From Lachnospiraceae bacterium (GTDB lineage Bacteria; Bacillota; Clostridia; Lachnospirales; Lachnospiraceae): DNA of 64,000 nucleotides. The notes under the pieces were generated by a model. That model did no database searches. It saw only the letters and a program-made list of their open reading frames with translations, and was not told the origin of the DNA. Positions 51,118-62,050 of this stretch are shown piece by piece; position 1 is the stretch's first letter; each line of letters begins with the position of its first letter. Where the stretch lies: NCBI GenBank assembly GCA_017540605.1, contig JAFYAS010000034.1:62001-126000 (forward strand), read 5' to 3'. The translations under genes and the position numbers were made by a program.

Positions 51118-52851
51118 ATGAATGAATCAGTAAGAGCAAGGGGAAAGAGGATGTCACTTACTTTGAGGATCACGCTTTATGCATTGGGACCATTGCTTGT
51201 GCTTGCCGTACTCCTTACTGTTGTGGGAAGCTTAGAGATCAAAAGGGGTATAGAGCAAGAAGCCTTTGACAAGCTTAAAGTAACAACCAAGGCCTTGGAG
51301 GCATGGGCTGATACCTACAGTAAGGGTGATTATTCCGTTGATGTCAGCGGCAACCTCCTAAAGGGCGGTGCCAACATGACAAGGAATGTTGAACTTCTTG
51401 ATGAATTGGTAGAGGGACAGGATATAGATGTTACCATATTCTTTGATAAGACCAGAAGACTCACCACATTGATCGATGAGCAGACAGGTGAGAGGATCGT
51501 TGGAACTGATGCCGGTGACGAGGTATATGAGACTGTCGTAAAGAAGGGCGAGGATTTTCAGGCTAAGAATCTTACCATCAACGGAAAGAAATACTGTGCT
51601 TATTATGTGCCCATTGTAAATAAAGACGGACAGAATGTGGGTATGTTCTTTGCGGGTATGCAGACTGCAGAGATGGAGAAGTTCATCAACAAGACAGTAA
51701 GTCAGCTGATCTTATTGGCTGTTATAGTTACCCTCATCGCTTTGGTGGTGATCATATTCGGTGTGCTCAGTATAAAGAAGGCTCTTAAGGCTTCATCAGA
51801 GGCTGTGGATGCACTTAGTCAGGGTGATCTTCAGGTGGAGATCGATCCCGCGGCCCTTACAAGAAACGATGAGCTGGGTGATGTGGCAAGAGAGGTTGCA
51901 GCACTTCGCGACAAGCTGATAGAGGTTATCTCAGAAGTTAAGAATTCAACTGTAGTGCTCAATGATTCAGGTATGGATCTCAATCAGATGGCTTCCGAAT
52001 CAGGACTTACTGCAGAGGATATCAGTCATGCTGTTGAGGGTATTTCTGAAGGAGCTGTAACTCAGGCGTCTGAGATAGAGACCGCATCAGGACATATTTC
52101 AGATATGGGTGATATGATCGGTGAGATCGTAAATGGTGTAACATCACTTAATGATACATCGGATGATATGGAGAGCAGCAGAGATTCTGCTATGAGGATC
52201 ATTGATGAGCTTACCGAATCAAATCAGGAGACCCTTTCTGCTATTCAGAATATTGATACACAGATCAAGGTGACCAATGAGTCGGCTACCAAGATCGGAG
52301 AGGCAGTAAGGATCATAACTGCCATAGCAGATGAGACAAACCTTCTTTCACTCAATGCTTCAATTGAGGCAGCGAGAGCGGGTGAAGCAGGAAGAGGCTT
52401 TGCCGTTGTTGCATCACAGATACAAAAGCTTGCTGAGCAATCCAATGAGGCATCTGCAAGGATAGCATCCATTATCGACAATCTCTTGATGGAATCAGGA
52501 AAGACCGTAGAGATCATGAGCGAGGTTCAGACTATCGTGAATGCACAGTCTGAGAGGATTGAGAAGACGAAGACTGAATTTGAGGCTGTATCCGGAGGTA
52601 TAGAGGAGAGCAGAGTTGGTACCGGCAACATAAAGCGTCAGACCGAGGTATGCGACAAGGCACGTTCGGAGATCGTGGATATCATCAACAGTCTTTCTGC
52701 TATTTCCGAGGAGAATGCGGCTTCTACCGAACAGACCAATGCTTCCATGGAGGAGCTTTCAGCAACCATCAATATACTTGCAAGCTCTGCACAGAATCTG
52801 TTACAGCTTGCAAAAGACCTAGAAGCAGATATCAGCTTCTTTAAACTATAA
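51118..52851 (+). CDS. Methyl-accepting chemotaxis protein
   Basis: Chemoreceptor of 577 residues. First helix [18 protein letters not shown]; external single-cache domain (about 40-200: [48 protein letters not shown] in pieces); second helix [25 protein letters not shown] ([20 protein letters not shown]); and the long signalling coiled coil with the hairpin tip [42 protein letters not shown] precedes ATG 51118; TTG 51100 overlaps this site and is rejected. A receptor implies CheA/CheW and motility genes elsewhere in the genome. Confidence 0.96.
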   Translation: MNESVRARGKRMSLTLRITLYALGPLLVLAVLLTVVGSLEIKRGIEQEAFDKLKVTTKALEAWADTYSKGDYSVDVSGNLLKGGANMTRNVELLDELVEGQDIDVTIFFDKTRRLTTLIDEQTGERIVGTDAGDEVYETVVKKGEDFQAKNLTINGKKYCAYYVPIVNKDGQNVGMFFAGMQTAEMEKFINKTVSQLILLAVIVTLIALVVIIFGVLSIKKALKASSEAVDALSQGDLQVEIDPAALTRNDELGDVAREVAALRDKLIEVISEVKNSTVVLNDSGMDLNQMASESGLTAEDISHAVEGISEGAVTQASEIETASGHISDMGDMIGEIVNGVTSLNDTSDDMESSRDSAMRIIDELTESNQETLSAIQNIDTQIKVTNESATKIGEAVRIITAIADETNLLSLNASIEAARAGEAGRGFAVVASQIQKLAEQSNEASARIASIIDNLLMESGKTVEIMSEVQTIVNAQSERIEKTKTEFEAVSGGIEESRVGTGNIKRQTEVCDKARSEIVDIINSLSAISEENAASTEQTNASMEELSATINILASSAQNLLQLAKDLEADISFFKL

Positions 52852-52872
52852 GATTAAGGAGAATTATTAAAA

Positions 52873-53601
52873 ATGTCAGGACATTCAAAATTTGCGAACA
52901 TCAAGCATAAGAAGGAAAAAAACGACGCCGCCAAGGGAAAGATGTTTACCATCATCGGTAAGGAGATCGCGGTAGCTGTAAAGGAGGGAGGACCCAATCC
53001 CGACAACAACTCAAAGCTTCGTGATGTTATCGCAAAGGCAAAGGCCAACAACATGCCCAATGATACCATCAAGAGAGGTATAGACAAGGCAGCCGGAGAT
53101 GCAGGTTCCATCAACTACGTACAGAATACCTATGAGGGCTATGGCCCCAACGGAACAGCTATCATCGTTGAATGTCTTACGGACAACAACAATAGAACCG
53201 CAGCCAATGTAAGAAATGCGTTCACAAAGGGCGGCGGCAATGTAGGTAACCAGGGCTGCGTCTCCTATATGTTTGACAAGAAGGGTCAGATCATCATATC
53301 CAAGGAGGACTATGAGGCGGATGCGGATGAGCTTATGATGACAGCTCTTGATGCAGGTGCTGAGGATTTCTCTGAAGAGGAGGATAGCTTCGAGATACTT
53401 ACCGATCCCGATGATTTTTCTGCTGTCAGAGAGGCACTTGAGAATGCGGGCATCCCTATGGTTTCTGCAGAGGTTACCATGATCCCTCAGAACTATGTGG
53501 AGCTTACGGATGAAGAGGATATAAAGAAGATCAACAAGATACTCGATCTTTTAGATGAGGATGATGATGTACAGAATGTATATCACAATTGGGACGAATA
53601 A
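52873..53601 (+). CDS. yebC: YebC/PmpR family protein
   Basis: 242 residues. The conserved start [91 protein letters not shown] (in pieces) and [11 protein letters not shown] define the family. Members have been described as transcription factors and, more recently, as translation factors that help ribosomes pass difficult sequences. The sequence alone does not decide. AAGGAGAATTA precedes the ATG. The small gene downstream starts from a TTG 26 bases after the stop. Confidence 0.96.
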   Translation: MSGHSKFANIKHKKEKNDAAKGKMFTIIGKEIAVAVKEGGPNPDNNSKLRDVIAKAKANNMPNDTIKRGIDKAAGDAGSINYVQNTYEGYGPNGTAIIVECLTDNNNRTAANVRNAFTKGGGNVGNQGCVSYMFDKKGQIIISKEDYEADADELMMTALDAGAEDFSEEEDSFEILTDPDDFSAVREALENAGIPMVSAEVTMIPQNYVELTDEEDIKKINKILDLLDEDDDVQNVYHNWDE

Positions 53602-53627
53602 TAGCCGGTGTGTCGGAGGTGTATCAT

Positions 53628-53783
53628 TTGAAGGATGAGGATATGACTGTAGAGGAGCTTATCTCATTTTTAGATGAGGAGACAGCAAAGGGAACGGGGC
53701 GCTATGGAGTGACTCCTACTGAGGCTGTCGAGACCGGTGTGATCATTGGCAATTATGACCATGGTAGGAATTTAGGAGATTGA
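53628..53783 (+). CDS. Small protein with [DE]L[IV]x2Lx6GTG motif (copy C)
   Basis: 51 residues from a TTG start at 53628, chosen because GGAGGTG lies 7 bases ahead. The frame is open upstream to 53589 but has no site there. KDEDMTVEELISFLDEETAK leads into GTGRYGVTPTEAVETGVIIG, and the end NYDHGRNLGD is polar. E10-L11-I12...L15...G22-T23-G24 is spaced as in the small proteins at 23133 and 41694, and the similarity to the latter covers LI, LD, A, GTG and V. Four bases separate it from mreB. Function unknown. Confidence 0.8.
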   Translation: MKDEDMTVEELISFLDEETAKGTGRYGVTPTEAVETGVIIGNYDHGRNLGD

Positions 53784-53787
53784 TGAG

Positions 53788-54765
53788 ATGTCAGCAGTAG
53801 ATATTGGAATAGATTTAGGAACGGCGAATGCCCTTGTGTATGTAAAGGACAAGGGTATCGTGATAGATGAACCCACGGTGGTGGCTTATGAGAGAGATAC
53901 AAAGGACCTTATAGCCATAGGTAGTAAGGCCAAGGCTATGATCGGCAGGGTTCCCGCAAGCATTGAGGTTGTAAGACCGTTAAAGCAGGGAGTTATCTCT
54001 GATTATACCGTCTGCGAGCTGATGCTTAAGGCCTTTATAAAAAAAGCTATGTCCAGAAGAAGATTCTTAACGAAACCCAGGGTATGTATATGTGTACCCA
54101 GTGGAGTCAATGAGGTTGAAAGAAGGGCATTTGAGGATACGGCTTATTCTACCGGAGCAAAGGATGTTCAGATCATGGAAGAGCCTGTGGCAGCCGCTAT
54201 CGGCGCCAATATAGACATATCCAAGGCTTCGGGCAATATGGTGGTTGATATCGGCGGAGGTACTTCTGATGTGGCGGTTATTTCATTGGGAGGTATCGTT
54301 ATCAACGATTCCTTGAAGGTTGCCGGAGACGATTACAATGATGCTCTCATAAAGTATGTTAGAAGAAAGTACAATCTCTTGATAGGCGAGACCACAGCCG
54401 AGGAAACAAAGAAAGAGATAGGCTCTGTGATACAGAGAAAGGAGCCTGTTGAAAAGGAGATCAAGGGCAGGAACCTGATCAACGGTCTTCCCGCAAGAGT
54501 TACCATCACCTCTGATGATACGGCGGAAGCCTTTTCCGAGGTCACAGCTCAGATACTTGATACCATACACAATGTATTGGAGCTTACCCCGCCTGAGCTT
54601 GTGGGCGATATTTCAAGGAAGGGCATAGTCCTTTCCGGCGGAGGAAGTCTTATATACGGTTTTGATAAGATCGTTGAACATTCTACCGGTATACCCGCAT
54701 ATGTAGTTGATACAGCACTTCAGGGTGTGGCTCTTGGAGCAGGAAAGGCTCAGATATTTAATTAA
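53788..54765 (+). CDS. mreB: MreB/Mbl-type rod-shape actin homologue
   Basis: Bacterial actin of 325 residues that guides side-wall peptidoglycan synthesis. [29 protein letters not shown] is the phosphate-1 loop, [18 protein letters not shown] and [14 protein letters not shown] the core signatures, [19 protein letters not shown] phosphate-2, and [17 protein letters not shown] the adenosine motif. It may be MreB, MreBH or Mbl; the paralogue cannot be told from sequence inspection. The gene stands away from the mreCD cluster, which suggests an accessory paralogue. Only weak GGAGATTGATG lies at the start. Confidence 0.92.
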   Translation: MSAVDIGIDLGTANALVYVKDKGIVIDEPTVVAYERDTKDLIAIGSKAKAMIGRVPASIEVVRPLKQGVISDYTVCELMLKAFIKKAMSRRRFLTKPRVCICVPSGVNEVERRAFEDTAYSTGAKDVQIMEEPVAAAIGANIDISKASGNMVVDIGGGTSDVAVISLGGIVINDSLKVAGDDYNDALIKYVRRKYNLLIGETTAEETKKEIGSVIQRKEPVEKEIKGRNLINGLPARVTITSDDTAEAFSEVTAQILDTIHNVLELTPPELVGDISRKGIVLSGGGSLIYGFDKIVEHSTGIPAYVVDTALQGVALGAGKAQIFN

Positions 54766-54769
54766 GCTT

Positions 54770-56707
54770 ATGGATGGATTTTTACCGATCAACAAAAATG
54801 AAATGAAAGCATTGGGACTTGATCGTCTTGATTTTGTATATGTGACGGGTGATGCCTATGTGGATCACCCGTCTTTTGGCACTGCCATAATTAGCAGGGT
54901 GCTTACCGCACACGGATATTCCGTGGGCATCATTGCACAACCCGATTGGAAGGATGATAAAAGTATCACGGAATTCGGTGAACCGAGACTTGCCTTTTTG
55001 GTGTCTGCGGGAAATATGGATTCTATGGTCAATCATTATTCTGTTTCTAAAAAAAGAAGAGACAGGGATAGCTTCAGTCCCGGAGGGGAAAGGGGAAGGC
55101 GTCCCGACTATGCTACCATAGTATATAGCAACCTGATCAGGCACACCTATAAGGATACCCCTATTCTTATAGGGGGTATAGAGGCAAGCCTTAGGCGACT
55201 TGCGCATTATGATTATTGGTCTGATAAGCTAAAGCGCTCCATCCTTATGGATTCAGGAGCGGATATTTTGATGTATGGAATGGGCGAGAAGGCAGTTGTT
55301 GAGCTTGCAGATTCCCTTGATACCGGTATCGATGTAAAGGATATTACCTTTGTCAGAGGTACCGTTTATAGGACCAATGATATAAGTGGATTATCTGACT
55401 TTGAGCTTTTGCCTGACTTTGATTCCATGAAGCTTGAAAAAAAGAAATATGCCGAGAGTTTTTTTGTGCAGTATTGTAATACAGATGCTTACACAGGAAA
55501 AGTTCTTGTGGAGCCCTATCCCAACAAGCAGTACATTGTCCAAAATCCTCCCTCCATGCCACTTACCACAGAGGAGATGGATGCAGTTTATGATCTTCCC
55601 TACATGAGAACCTACCATCCCTCTTATCAAGAACAGGGGGGTATTCCTGCCATAGAGGAGGTCAGATTTTCTCTGATCAGCAATCGTGGCTGTTATGGTG
55701 GCTGTAGCTTTTGTGCTCTTACCTTTCACCAGGGCAGGATGATGCAGACAAGAAGTAAGGAGTCCCTATTAAAGGAAGCAAGGTTTATAACTAGACAGGA
55801 TGGCTTCAAGGGGTATATTCATGACGTGGGTGGCCCCACAGCCAACTTTTATCACAAGGCCTGTAAGAAGCAGGAAAAGTATGGTGTCTGCAAGAACAGA
55901 CAATGCCTTTTTCCAAAGCCCTGTGACAATCTCATCGTGGATCACAAGGCTTATCTTGATCTTTTGCGTGCAGTGAGAGAGCTTCCGGGAGTTAAGAAGG
56001 TATTTGTTCGTTCGGGTATAAGATTTGATTACCTTTTGCTTGATAAGGACGAAACATTTTTTAATGAGCTCGTAAAATACCATATAAGCGGTCAGCTAAA
56101 GGTCGCACCCGAGCATGTGGCTGACAAGGTGCTAAAGCTTATGGGAAAGCCTGAGAATTCCGTTTACAAGGCATTTGCAAGGAAGTATCAAAGGATAAAT
56201 GAAAGACTGTCTCTTAAGCAATATTTAGTGCCTTATCTGATGTCGTCTCATCCGGGATCGGATCTTTCGGCGGCCATAGAGCTTGCTGAGCATGTAAGAG
56301 ATATAGGCTATATGCCTGAACAGGTTCAGGACTTTTATCCAACTCCATCTACCATATCAACGGTGATGTATTATACCGGGGTCGATCCCAGAGATATGAA
56401 GCCTGTTTATGTGCCGAAAAATCCTCATGAGAAGGCTATGCAAAGAGCTCTTATTCAATATAGGAATCCGGAAAACTACGAGCTAGTAAAGGAAGCCTTG
56501 TTAAAAGCCGGAAGAGCCGATCTTATCGGCTTTGATAAGCATTGTCTGATAAAGCCCAGGAAAATGAAACGTCCCGAAGATGAGAAGAGCGGTAAAAAGA
56601 AACATGAACCGCAAGGGCGGGGGCGTAGTTATGTGAACAGAAAAAAAGAGGAGTCAATAGGACCAAAGAAGAAAACCATTAGGAACAGACATAAGAAGAA
56701 GGGGTGA
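54770..56707 (+). CDS. YgiQ-family radical SAM protein
   Basis: 645-residue radical SAM protein of the YgiQ group. It has the canonical cluster motif C308-x3-C312-x2-C315 in [11 protein letters not shown]. The N-terminal block [28 protein letters not shown] with [15 protein letters not shown], and [18 protein letters not shown] near 135, are YgiQ hallmarks. It also has the late [11 protein letters not shown] block near 520, and the tail is Lys/Arg-rich ([19 protein letters not shown] onward). The start ATG 54770 is 5 bases after the mreB stop without a strong ribosome site, so translation may be coupled. The reaction catalysed by YgiQ proteins is not established. Confidence 0.93.
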   Translation: MDGFLPINKNEMKALGLDRLDFVYVTGDAYVDHPSFGTAIISRVLTAHGYSVGIIAQPDWKDDKSITEFGEPRLAFLVSAGNMDSMVNHYSVSKKRRDRDSFSPGGERGRRPDYATIVYSNLIRHTYKDTPILIGGIEASLRRLAHYDYWSDKLKRSILMDSGADILMYGMGEKAVVELADSLDTGIDVKDITFVRGTVYRTNDISGLSDFELLPDFDSMKLEKKKYAESFFVQYCNTDAYTGKVLVEPYPNKQYIVQNPPSMPLTTEEMDAVYDLPYMRTYHPSYQEQGGIPAIEEVRFSLISNRGCYGGCSFCALTFHQGRMMQTRSKESLLKEARFITRQDGFKGYIHDVGGPTANFYHKACKKQEKYGVCKNRQCLFPKPCDNLIVDHKAYLDLLRAVRELPGVKKVFVRSGIRFDYLLLDKDETFFNELVKYHISGQLKVAPEHVADKVLKLMGKPENSVYKAFARKYQRINERLSLKQYLVPYLMSSHPGSDLSAAIELAEHVRDIGYMPEQVQDFYPTPSTISTVMYYTGVDPRDMKPVYVPKNPHEKAMQRALIQYRNPENYELVKEALLKAGRADLIGFDKHCLIKPRKMKRPEDEKSGKKKHEPQGRGRSYVNRKKEESIGPKKKTIRNRHKKKG

Positions 56708-59673
56708 GCGACTTGGAGGAGAATACTAAGGATGGTTTGATAAAATATCTTTCGCCGGTGGGAGCCTGGGCTCTTGCTTTTGGCTGCAGCGTGGGTTGGG
56801 GCGCTTTCGTGATGCCTGGAACCACATTTTTACCCATAGCTGGACCCGTGGGAACAGCTCTTGGCATCCTTGTGGGTGGTCTTTTTATGCTCCTTATCGG
56901 AGTGAATTATCATTATCTTATGAATCGCTATCCCGATTCCGGGGGAAGCTATGCATTCTCAAAAAATGAACTTGGATACGATCAGGGCTTTATAAGCGCC
57001 TGGTTTTTGATACTTGTTTATATGGCTATCGTATGGGCAAATGCCACGGCTATTCCCTTGATATTCAGAAAGCTTTTTCCCGGACTTTTGGAGTTTGGAC
57101 CCCATTATGTGATCGCAGGCTTTGATGTATATCTGGGAGAATCAATCTTTTCTGCCTTTGTTGTGCTGATTGCAGGTTTGATCTGCCTTTTGGGTGGAAG
57201 AGTGGCTTCTGTTATTCAGAGTGTACTAGCTTTTATCCTTATAGGTGGAATCACGGTCTGTATGGTGATGATATTTTTAAATAAGGGAGTAACTTATGAA
57301 AATATCAGACCTGCCTTTGCTGATAGCGAGCGAAAGCTCGGACAGGTATTCAGGATAGTAGCTCTTGCCCCCTGGGCCTATGTGGGCTTTGAGTCCATAT
57401 CACATTCCACGGAGGAATATAAGTTTTCGCCTAAGAAAAGCATGAGGATTTTTGCTGTCGCTATTTTTACTGCGGTTTGTGCCTATTCCTTCCTAGCGGT
57501 GATCGCAGCAACCTCTCTTCCCGATGGTATAGAGAACTGGAGAGACTATCTTTCAAGGCTTGGTGAGCTTTCGGGAATAGACGGACTTCCGACCTTTCAT
57601 GCTGTAGTATCCCATCTTGGAGATGCGGGCTTTGTGATACTCGGTATTGCAGTTGGTGCGGGTATTCTTACTGGACTTATCGGTAATATCACAGCGGCAA
57701 GCAGACTTATTTATTGTATGGCAAGAGACAATATCACTCCCTCATTTTTGGGAAGGATAAGTAAAAAACATGTTCCTGACAAGGCGATACTACTCCTTAC
57801 TTTTTTCTCTATGCTGGTACCCTTCCTCGGAAGAACGGCTATCAGCTGGATAGTTGATGTAAATACCATAGGCGCCACCATAGCCTATGTTTATACCTCT
57901 TATGCAGCATACAAGCTTGCAAGGAAAAAGAAATCCATGGGTGTGATGATAACCGGTATCATAGGGATCGTAGTATCACTTCTTTCAGGTCTTTATTTTC
58001 TCGTGCCAAACCTATGGACAGTTGAAGCTCTGTCGCCTGCGTCCTATATGATCCTAATTGCCTGGAGTGTTTTGGGCTTTTTGGCATTTTATTATGTTCT
58101 ACATCGGGACGAGAGTAAGCGTTTCGGCAATTCATCTGTGGTATGGGTTGTGCTTTTGTTCCTTGTATTCTTTGTGACTATGCTTTGGTTTAGGGAATCA
58201 ACTCATGATGCCTCTAAGCAGATGATAGATGAACTGAGCAATTATGATTCTGAACAGCTTGTGGATCACGGTATCATCTTAAATGATATAGAAAGACTTG
58301 ATACAGAGAATTACCTGAACGAAAAAATGGAGGAATTCAACAGAATTTTGCTTGAGAGAAGTATCCTTCAGATGGCTATTATTATGATAGCACTTTTCGT
58401 GATGTTCAACATTTATTCTTCTATGCAGAAAAAAGAAAGGGAGATGGAGCTTCAAAAGATAAAGGCGGAGCAGAATAGTAAAGCAAAAAGTCTCTTTCTT
58501 TCCAATATGAGCCATGATATCCGTACCCCTATGAATGCCATCATAGGTTATTCAGAGATGACAAAGAATGTACCTGATCTTCCTGAGGAAGCAAGGATCA
58601 ATCTTGAAAAGATAGATAACTCCAGCAAGCATCTTCTTTCCGTGATAAATGATGTGCTTGATCTTGGCCGTATAGAAAGCGGAAGGATGGAGCTTGATAT
58701 TCAGATGGCTGATTTAAATGAGATATTTGATGATATCCATTCTCTATTTGTAAATCAGATGGAGAGCAAGGGTATAGACTATGTGGTAGATATAAAGGGC
58801 GTTGGTCACAGATATGTAATGTGTGATGCAAACAGACTTAACAGAGTACTTTTAAATCTTATAAGCAATGCGTTAAAGTTTACCTCAAAGGGCGGGAGTG
58901 TTACTGTAAGATTAAAGGAGCTGGAGCGGGGAGCTATGGGCGAGACCGGAAGGCTTATCAAGGAAAAGAATACTCCCATTGATTCCGACGGAGAGTATGG
59001 TTCTTTTGAGCTTCGTGTAAAGGATACCGGTATGGGTATGAGTCCTGAGTTTGCAAAAACAGTATTTGAGGCTTATACCAGAGAGAATACCGCAACCAAG
59101 ATACAGGGAACGGGTCTTGGTATGGCTATCACAAAAAGTATCATCGACCTTATGGGTGGTGGCATCAGGGTAGAGACAGAAAAGGGAGTGGGAACCGAGT
59201 TCATCATAGACCTCGATCTACTCTTGGTTGATGAAGAAGAGTATAAAAAGAGTCATGTTTCAGAGGATGAGATAGAGAGTCGTGATTACAGCAAGGTGAA
59301 GGTATTGCTTGTAGAGGATCAGGAGCTTAACAAGGAGATAGCAACCTATATACTTTCAGAGTTTGGCTTTAATATCGACTATGCTGAGAACGGAAGAGTT
59401 GCTTATGAGAAGGTAAAGAATTCAAAAACGGGCATCTACGATATCGTATTAATGGATATCCAGATGCCCGAAATGAACGGTTATGATGCAACCAAAGCTA
59501 TCAGAGCCCTTGAGGATGAAAAGCTTTCCTCTATACCGATCATAGCTATGACTGCCAATGCATTTTCAGAAGATATCAAGAAGGCGGAGGAAGCCGGCAT
59601 GAACGGCCACATCGCAAAGCCTCTTGAGATAGACAAGATGATGGAGACTATCAACTCTGTGCTTTTTGGTTAG
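56704..59673 (+). CDS. APC-type amino-acid permease fused to hybrid histidine kinase
   Basis: 989-residue fusion. Residues 1 to about 480 have 12 or more membrane helices of the APC amino acid/polyamine superfamily ([19 protein letters not shown] as helix 1 loop, [20 protein letters not shown] near 225). A further helix region near 480-560 leads to a coiled linker. Then comes the kinase core with H604 in [13 protein letters not shown]-box [12 protein letters not shown] and [11 protein letters not shown], and a receiver domain with D918 in [15 protein letters not shown]. The design mirrors CbrA-type transporter-kinase sensors: the transporter part probably senses or imports an amino acid. GTG 56704 overlaps the YgiQ stop; TTG 56713 is an alternative. 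No output regulator is adjacent. Confidence 0.9.
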   Translation: MSDLEENTKDGLIKYLSPVGAWALAFGCSVGWGAFVMPGTTFLPIAGPVGTALGILVGGLFMLLIGVNYHYLMNRYPDSGGSYAFSKNELGYDQGFISAWFLILVYMAIVWANATAIPLIFRKLFPGLLEFGPHYVIAGFDVYLGESIFSAFVVLIAGLICLLGGRVASVIQSVLAFILIGGITVCMVMIFLNKGVTYENIRPAFADSERKLGQVFRIVALAPWAYVGFESISHSTEEYKFSPKKSMRIFAVAIFTAVCAYSFLAVIAATSLPDGIENWRDYLSRLGELSGIDGLPTFHAVVSHLGDAGFVILGIAVGAGILTGLIGNITAASRLIYCMARDNITPSFLGRISKKHVPDKAILLLTFFSMLVPFLGRTAISWIVDVNTIGATIAYVYTSYAAYKLARKKKSMGVMITGIIGIVVSLLSGLYFLVPNLWTVEALSPASYMILIAWSVLGFLAFYYVLHRDESKRFGNSSVVWVVLLFLVFFVTMLWFRESTHDASKQMIDELSNYDSEQLVDHGIILNDIERLDTENYLNEKMEEFNRILLERSILQMAIIMIALFVMFNIYSSMQKKEREMELQKIKAEQNSKAKSLFLSNMSHDIRTPMNAIIGYSEMTKNVPDLPEEARINLEKIDNSSKHLLSVINDVLDLGRIESGRMELDIQMADLNEIFDDIHSLFVNQMESKGIDYVVDIKGVGHRYVMCDANRLNRVLLNLISNALKFTSKGGSVTVRLKELERGAMGETGRLIKEKNTPIDSDGEYGSFELRVKDTGMGMSPEFAKTVFEAYTRENTATKIQGTGLGMAITKSIIDLMGGGIRVETEKGVGTEFIIDLDLLLVDEEEYKKSHVSEDEIESRDYSKVKVLLVEDQELNKEIATYILSEFGFNIDYAENGRVAYEKVKNSKTGIYDIVLMDIQMPEMNGYDATKAIRALEDEKLSSIPIIAMTANAFSEDIKKAEEAGMNGHIAKPLEIDKMMETINSVLFG

Positions 59674-60856
59674 CCTTTGCTTTTTCCTTTGCTTCTCTCT
59701 CGTGGTAGTCGTCCTTTATCAGCTTGTAGATAGTTGCTGTTACAGGCACGCTGCAGATGATACCCACGATACCGAAGAGACCACCAAAGACTGTAACTGC
59801 CGCAAGTACCCACATACCGGGAAGATCAACGCTGCTTCCCACAACTCTTGGATAGATGATATTGTTGTCAACCTGCTGAAGAAGCAGGATGTAGACAAGG
59901 AATATCAATGCCTGTGTAGGTGATACCGTGAGTATAAAGAAAGCACAGGTTGCCATACCGAGGAATGCTCCGATGATGGGGATCAAAGCGAAGAATGCGA
60001 TGATCACGCCTGACATCATAGCGTAGGGAAGCTTTAAAAGTGACATACCGATGGTACATAGAAAACCAAGTATACAGGCATCTGTGACCTGAGCAACTAT
60101 GTAGCCTCTGAAGTTGGTGTTGAGTAGCTTAATTAGTGCAAGTATTGTCTCATTGCCCGGTACATAAGTATTGATAAGTCCGGTAAATTGTCTTCCAAGC
60201 TTTTCCTTGTCGGCAAGGATATAGATGGAAAAGAAGATACCGATACCAACCTTAGCAATTACAGCGACTATAGCACCGGCCGAGCTTGCCAAAGCACCTA
60301 CGGCACCGCTCGCGCCATTTAAGACAAATTTGGATATGCCCTTTATGGTGTTTGATATATCTTCTGTTGAAGGAAGAGTAGTCATAAGGCTTGTGGCAAA
60401 TTCGCCAATATACTTGTTGCTCTTAAGATCATTTAGCATCTTTGGAAGATTCTCGCTTAATGCTGTGATCATCAGGGAAATACTTTTGATAAGCTCAGGT
60501 ACTACGAAACCAATGATGCCAACCAAGATAAGGAGCAAGGTGAGTATAGCTGATATCAGAGAGATAGCACGGAGAAGTCCGTGCTTTATCTTTCCCTTTG
60601 TAAGCTTTTTTATGCCCTCTTCGTAGGCACTCATAATGATATTCACCAAAAATGCTATGATCATACCAATGATGAGACCTGACGATGCGTTAAAGAACAT
60701 CCCTATAAAGTGAATGGCACTGTCCCAGTACTTGAATATGACGAACATAATAAGGACGATTATACATACCGGGATATAGGGCTTTAGCTTGTGGGCATTG
60801 GTCTTTATGTTTTTTTCTAGTTCCGTGTCTGTTTTTAATTTGGGATCCACTAACAT
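59651..60856 (-). CDS. AI-2E family transporter (YtvI/YhhT-like membrane protein)
   Basis: 401 residues with about eight helices. HFIGMFFNASSGLIIGMIIAFLVNIIM and the block IFFSIYILADKEKLGRQF near 210 are characteristic. ALIPIIGAFLGMATCAFFILT and LLQQVDNNIIYPRVVGSSVDLPGMWVLAAVTVFGGLFGIVGIICSVP (read in pieces) form the end. Members export autoinducer-2, Na/H or other solutes; the substrate is not predictable. The 3' end overlaps the 3' end of the permease-kinase gene on the other strand by 23 bases with no terminator between. It is six bases downstream of the epimerase gene and likely cotranscribed. Confidence 0.92.
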   Translation of the reverse strand: MLVDPKLKTDTELEKNIKTNAHKLKPYIPVCIIVLIMFVIFKYWDSAIHFIGMFFNASSGLIIGMIIAFLVNIIMSAYEEGIKKLTKGKIKHGLLRAISLISAILTLLLILVGIIGFVVPELIKSISLMITALSENLPKMLNDLKSNKYIGEFATSLMTTLPSTEDISNTIKGISKFVLNGASGAVGALASSAGAIVAVIAKVGIGIFFSIYILADKEKLGRQFTGLINTYVPGNETILALIKLLNTNFRGYIVAQVTDACILGFLCTIGMSLLKLPYAMMSGVIIAFFALIPIIGAFLGMATCAFFILTVSPTQALIFLVYILLLQQVDNNIIYPRVVGSSVDLPGMWVLAAVTVFGGLFGIVGIICSVPVTATIYKLIKDDYHEREAKEKAKANQKAQS

Positions 60857-60862
60857 AATATA

Positions 60863-61867
60863 TTATCCTACATATAGTTTCTGTGAAAGGGTGACATATT
60901 CTCCCGGAGAAAGCTCCTGATAGCCTGTGGTCTCAGGGAAAAGGGAAAGATTTGGCGCATTGGTCATCCAGGTCTGAGGCTCTACGCAGAAGTATCCCTT
61001 TTCGCCACCTTCGTTCCAGGTGATCATAAATTTGTATGCCTTGTCAAATTCGTAGCAGATCCTGGTATTGGTCTTTTCATCACGAATGGTGATACCATAA
61101 AAGGGCTTACCATCCTTCTCGCCTTCCTTACCTACATAGAACTCGGTCTCAAGAACCTGATGAACAGGTATCAGACTTCCTGAAAGGTATTGCTTGTCAT
61201 GATCATCAAGAGGTAAGAATTCCTCAGTGGAGATGAAACAATCATCAAGCTCAACTCTCTCACTGATAGGCATATAAAGTCTTACATCCATTCCGTCACC
61301 GCCCTTTATAAAGGGTGCAAGGAAGGAGGTGTGAGAGCACATTCCAAAGGGAAGCTTTTTGTCTGACATATTGGTCATGCCGAAACGGTAATCAAGACCA
61401 TTTTCTGAAACCTTGATGGTCAGATCAACCTTGAACTTTAAAGGCAGATACTTGAAGTATTCGTCATTCTCGTCATAAACATATTCGGTCTTCACATAAG
61501 AAAAATCAGCGCCCTGTCCCATGTCGGTTACAGTATAAGGTCTAAGGTGAAGGAAACCATGAAGATGCGAGTTGAATTCCGGTTCATTGAGTGGTAGATT
61601 GTAAACGGCATCTGTAGTCTTTAGTACACCGCCTCTTAATCTGTTGGGAAGATAGAGTGTGGGAAGACCGTGTGTTGCTGCACCGCCTATGAGATCCTCC
61701 AAGGTGATATCCTCTTCATATCTCAAAATATCAAATTTCCTTAAGGTGTCGCAAAATCTGATGATATTGCTACCCAAAAATGGTGCAACTACAGCATGAT
61801 ATCCGCCTGCCTTAAGTGAAATACATTCTTTGCCGTAAAGCTTAATCTTTTTTGCTTCTACAGTCAT
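60863..61867 (-). CDS. Aldose 1-epimerase-like mutarotase
   Basis: Sugar mutarotase-fold protein of 334 residues. ISLKAGGYHAVVAPFLGSNI is the N-terminal strand pair, LPTLYLPNRLRGG the substrate loop, NSHLHGFLHLRPY holds the catalytic-type His residues, and KGYFCVEPQTWMTNAPN near 292-308 has the conserved Glu general base. FGMCSHTSFLAPFI supplies the second His. It may convert alpha/beta forms of galactose or glucose or act on hexose phosphates. GAGAGGTAGAAG lies just upstream of the start on the minus strand. Confidence 0.88.
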   Translation of the reverse strand: MTVEAKKIKLYGKECISLKAGGYHAVVAPFLGSNIIRFCDTLRKFDILRYEEDITLEDLIGGAATHGLPTLYLPNRLRGGVLKTTDAVYNLPLNEPEFNSHLHGFLHLRPYTVTDMGQGADFSYVKTEYVYDENDEYFKYLPLKFKVDLTIKVSENGLDYRFGMTNMSDKKLPFGMCSHTSFLAPFIKGGDGMDVRLYMPISERVELDDCFISTEEFLPLDDHDKQYLSGSLIPVHQVLETEFYVGKEGEKDGKPFYGITIRDEKTNTRICYEFDKAYKFMITWNEGGEKGYFCVEPQTWMTNAPNLSLFPETTGYQELSPGEYVTLSQKLYVG

Positions 61868-61936
61868 AGCTTCTACCTCTCTTTATGTATGAATTAATAA
61901 TCGTTGAAAAATGGATAGAATTTATCCGTAAAGAAC

Positions 61937-61965
61937 ATTTTATCACATCTTTATCTCATTGTCTA
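61937..61965 (-). promoter_or_regulatory. Putative minus-strand promoter of the epimerase/AI-2E pair
   Basis: Reading the minus strand, TAGACA (61965-61960) and TAAAAT (61942-61937) are 17 bases apart, with TG one base before the -10 box. The distance to the start at 61867 is about 70 bases. Confidence 0.6.
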
Positions 61966-61979
61966 ATATAAAAAAGAGG

Positions 61980-62008
61980 TGGAGTTTGGGTAGGAAAGGT
62001 GTTATACT
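61980..62008 (+). promoter_or_regulatory. Putative plus-strand promoter of the HD hydrolase gene
   Basis: TGTTATACT (62000-62008) is an extended -10 box; the -35 position (TGGAGT, 61980-61985, 17 bases away) is weak. It is divergent to the epimerase promoter 15 bases away. Confidence 0.45.
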
Positions 62009-62050
62009 AAAGGCGTTTGTAAGTGGCAAATGATTTTCAAGGAGAAACAA

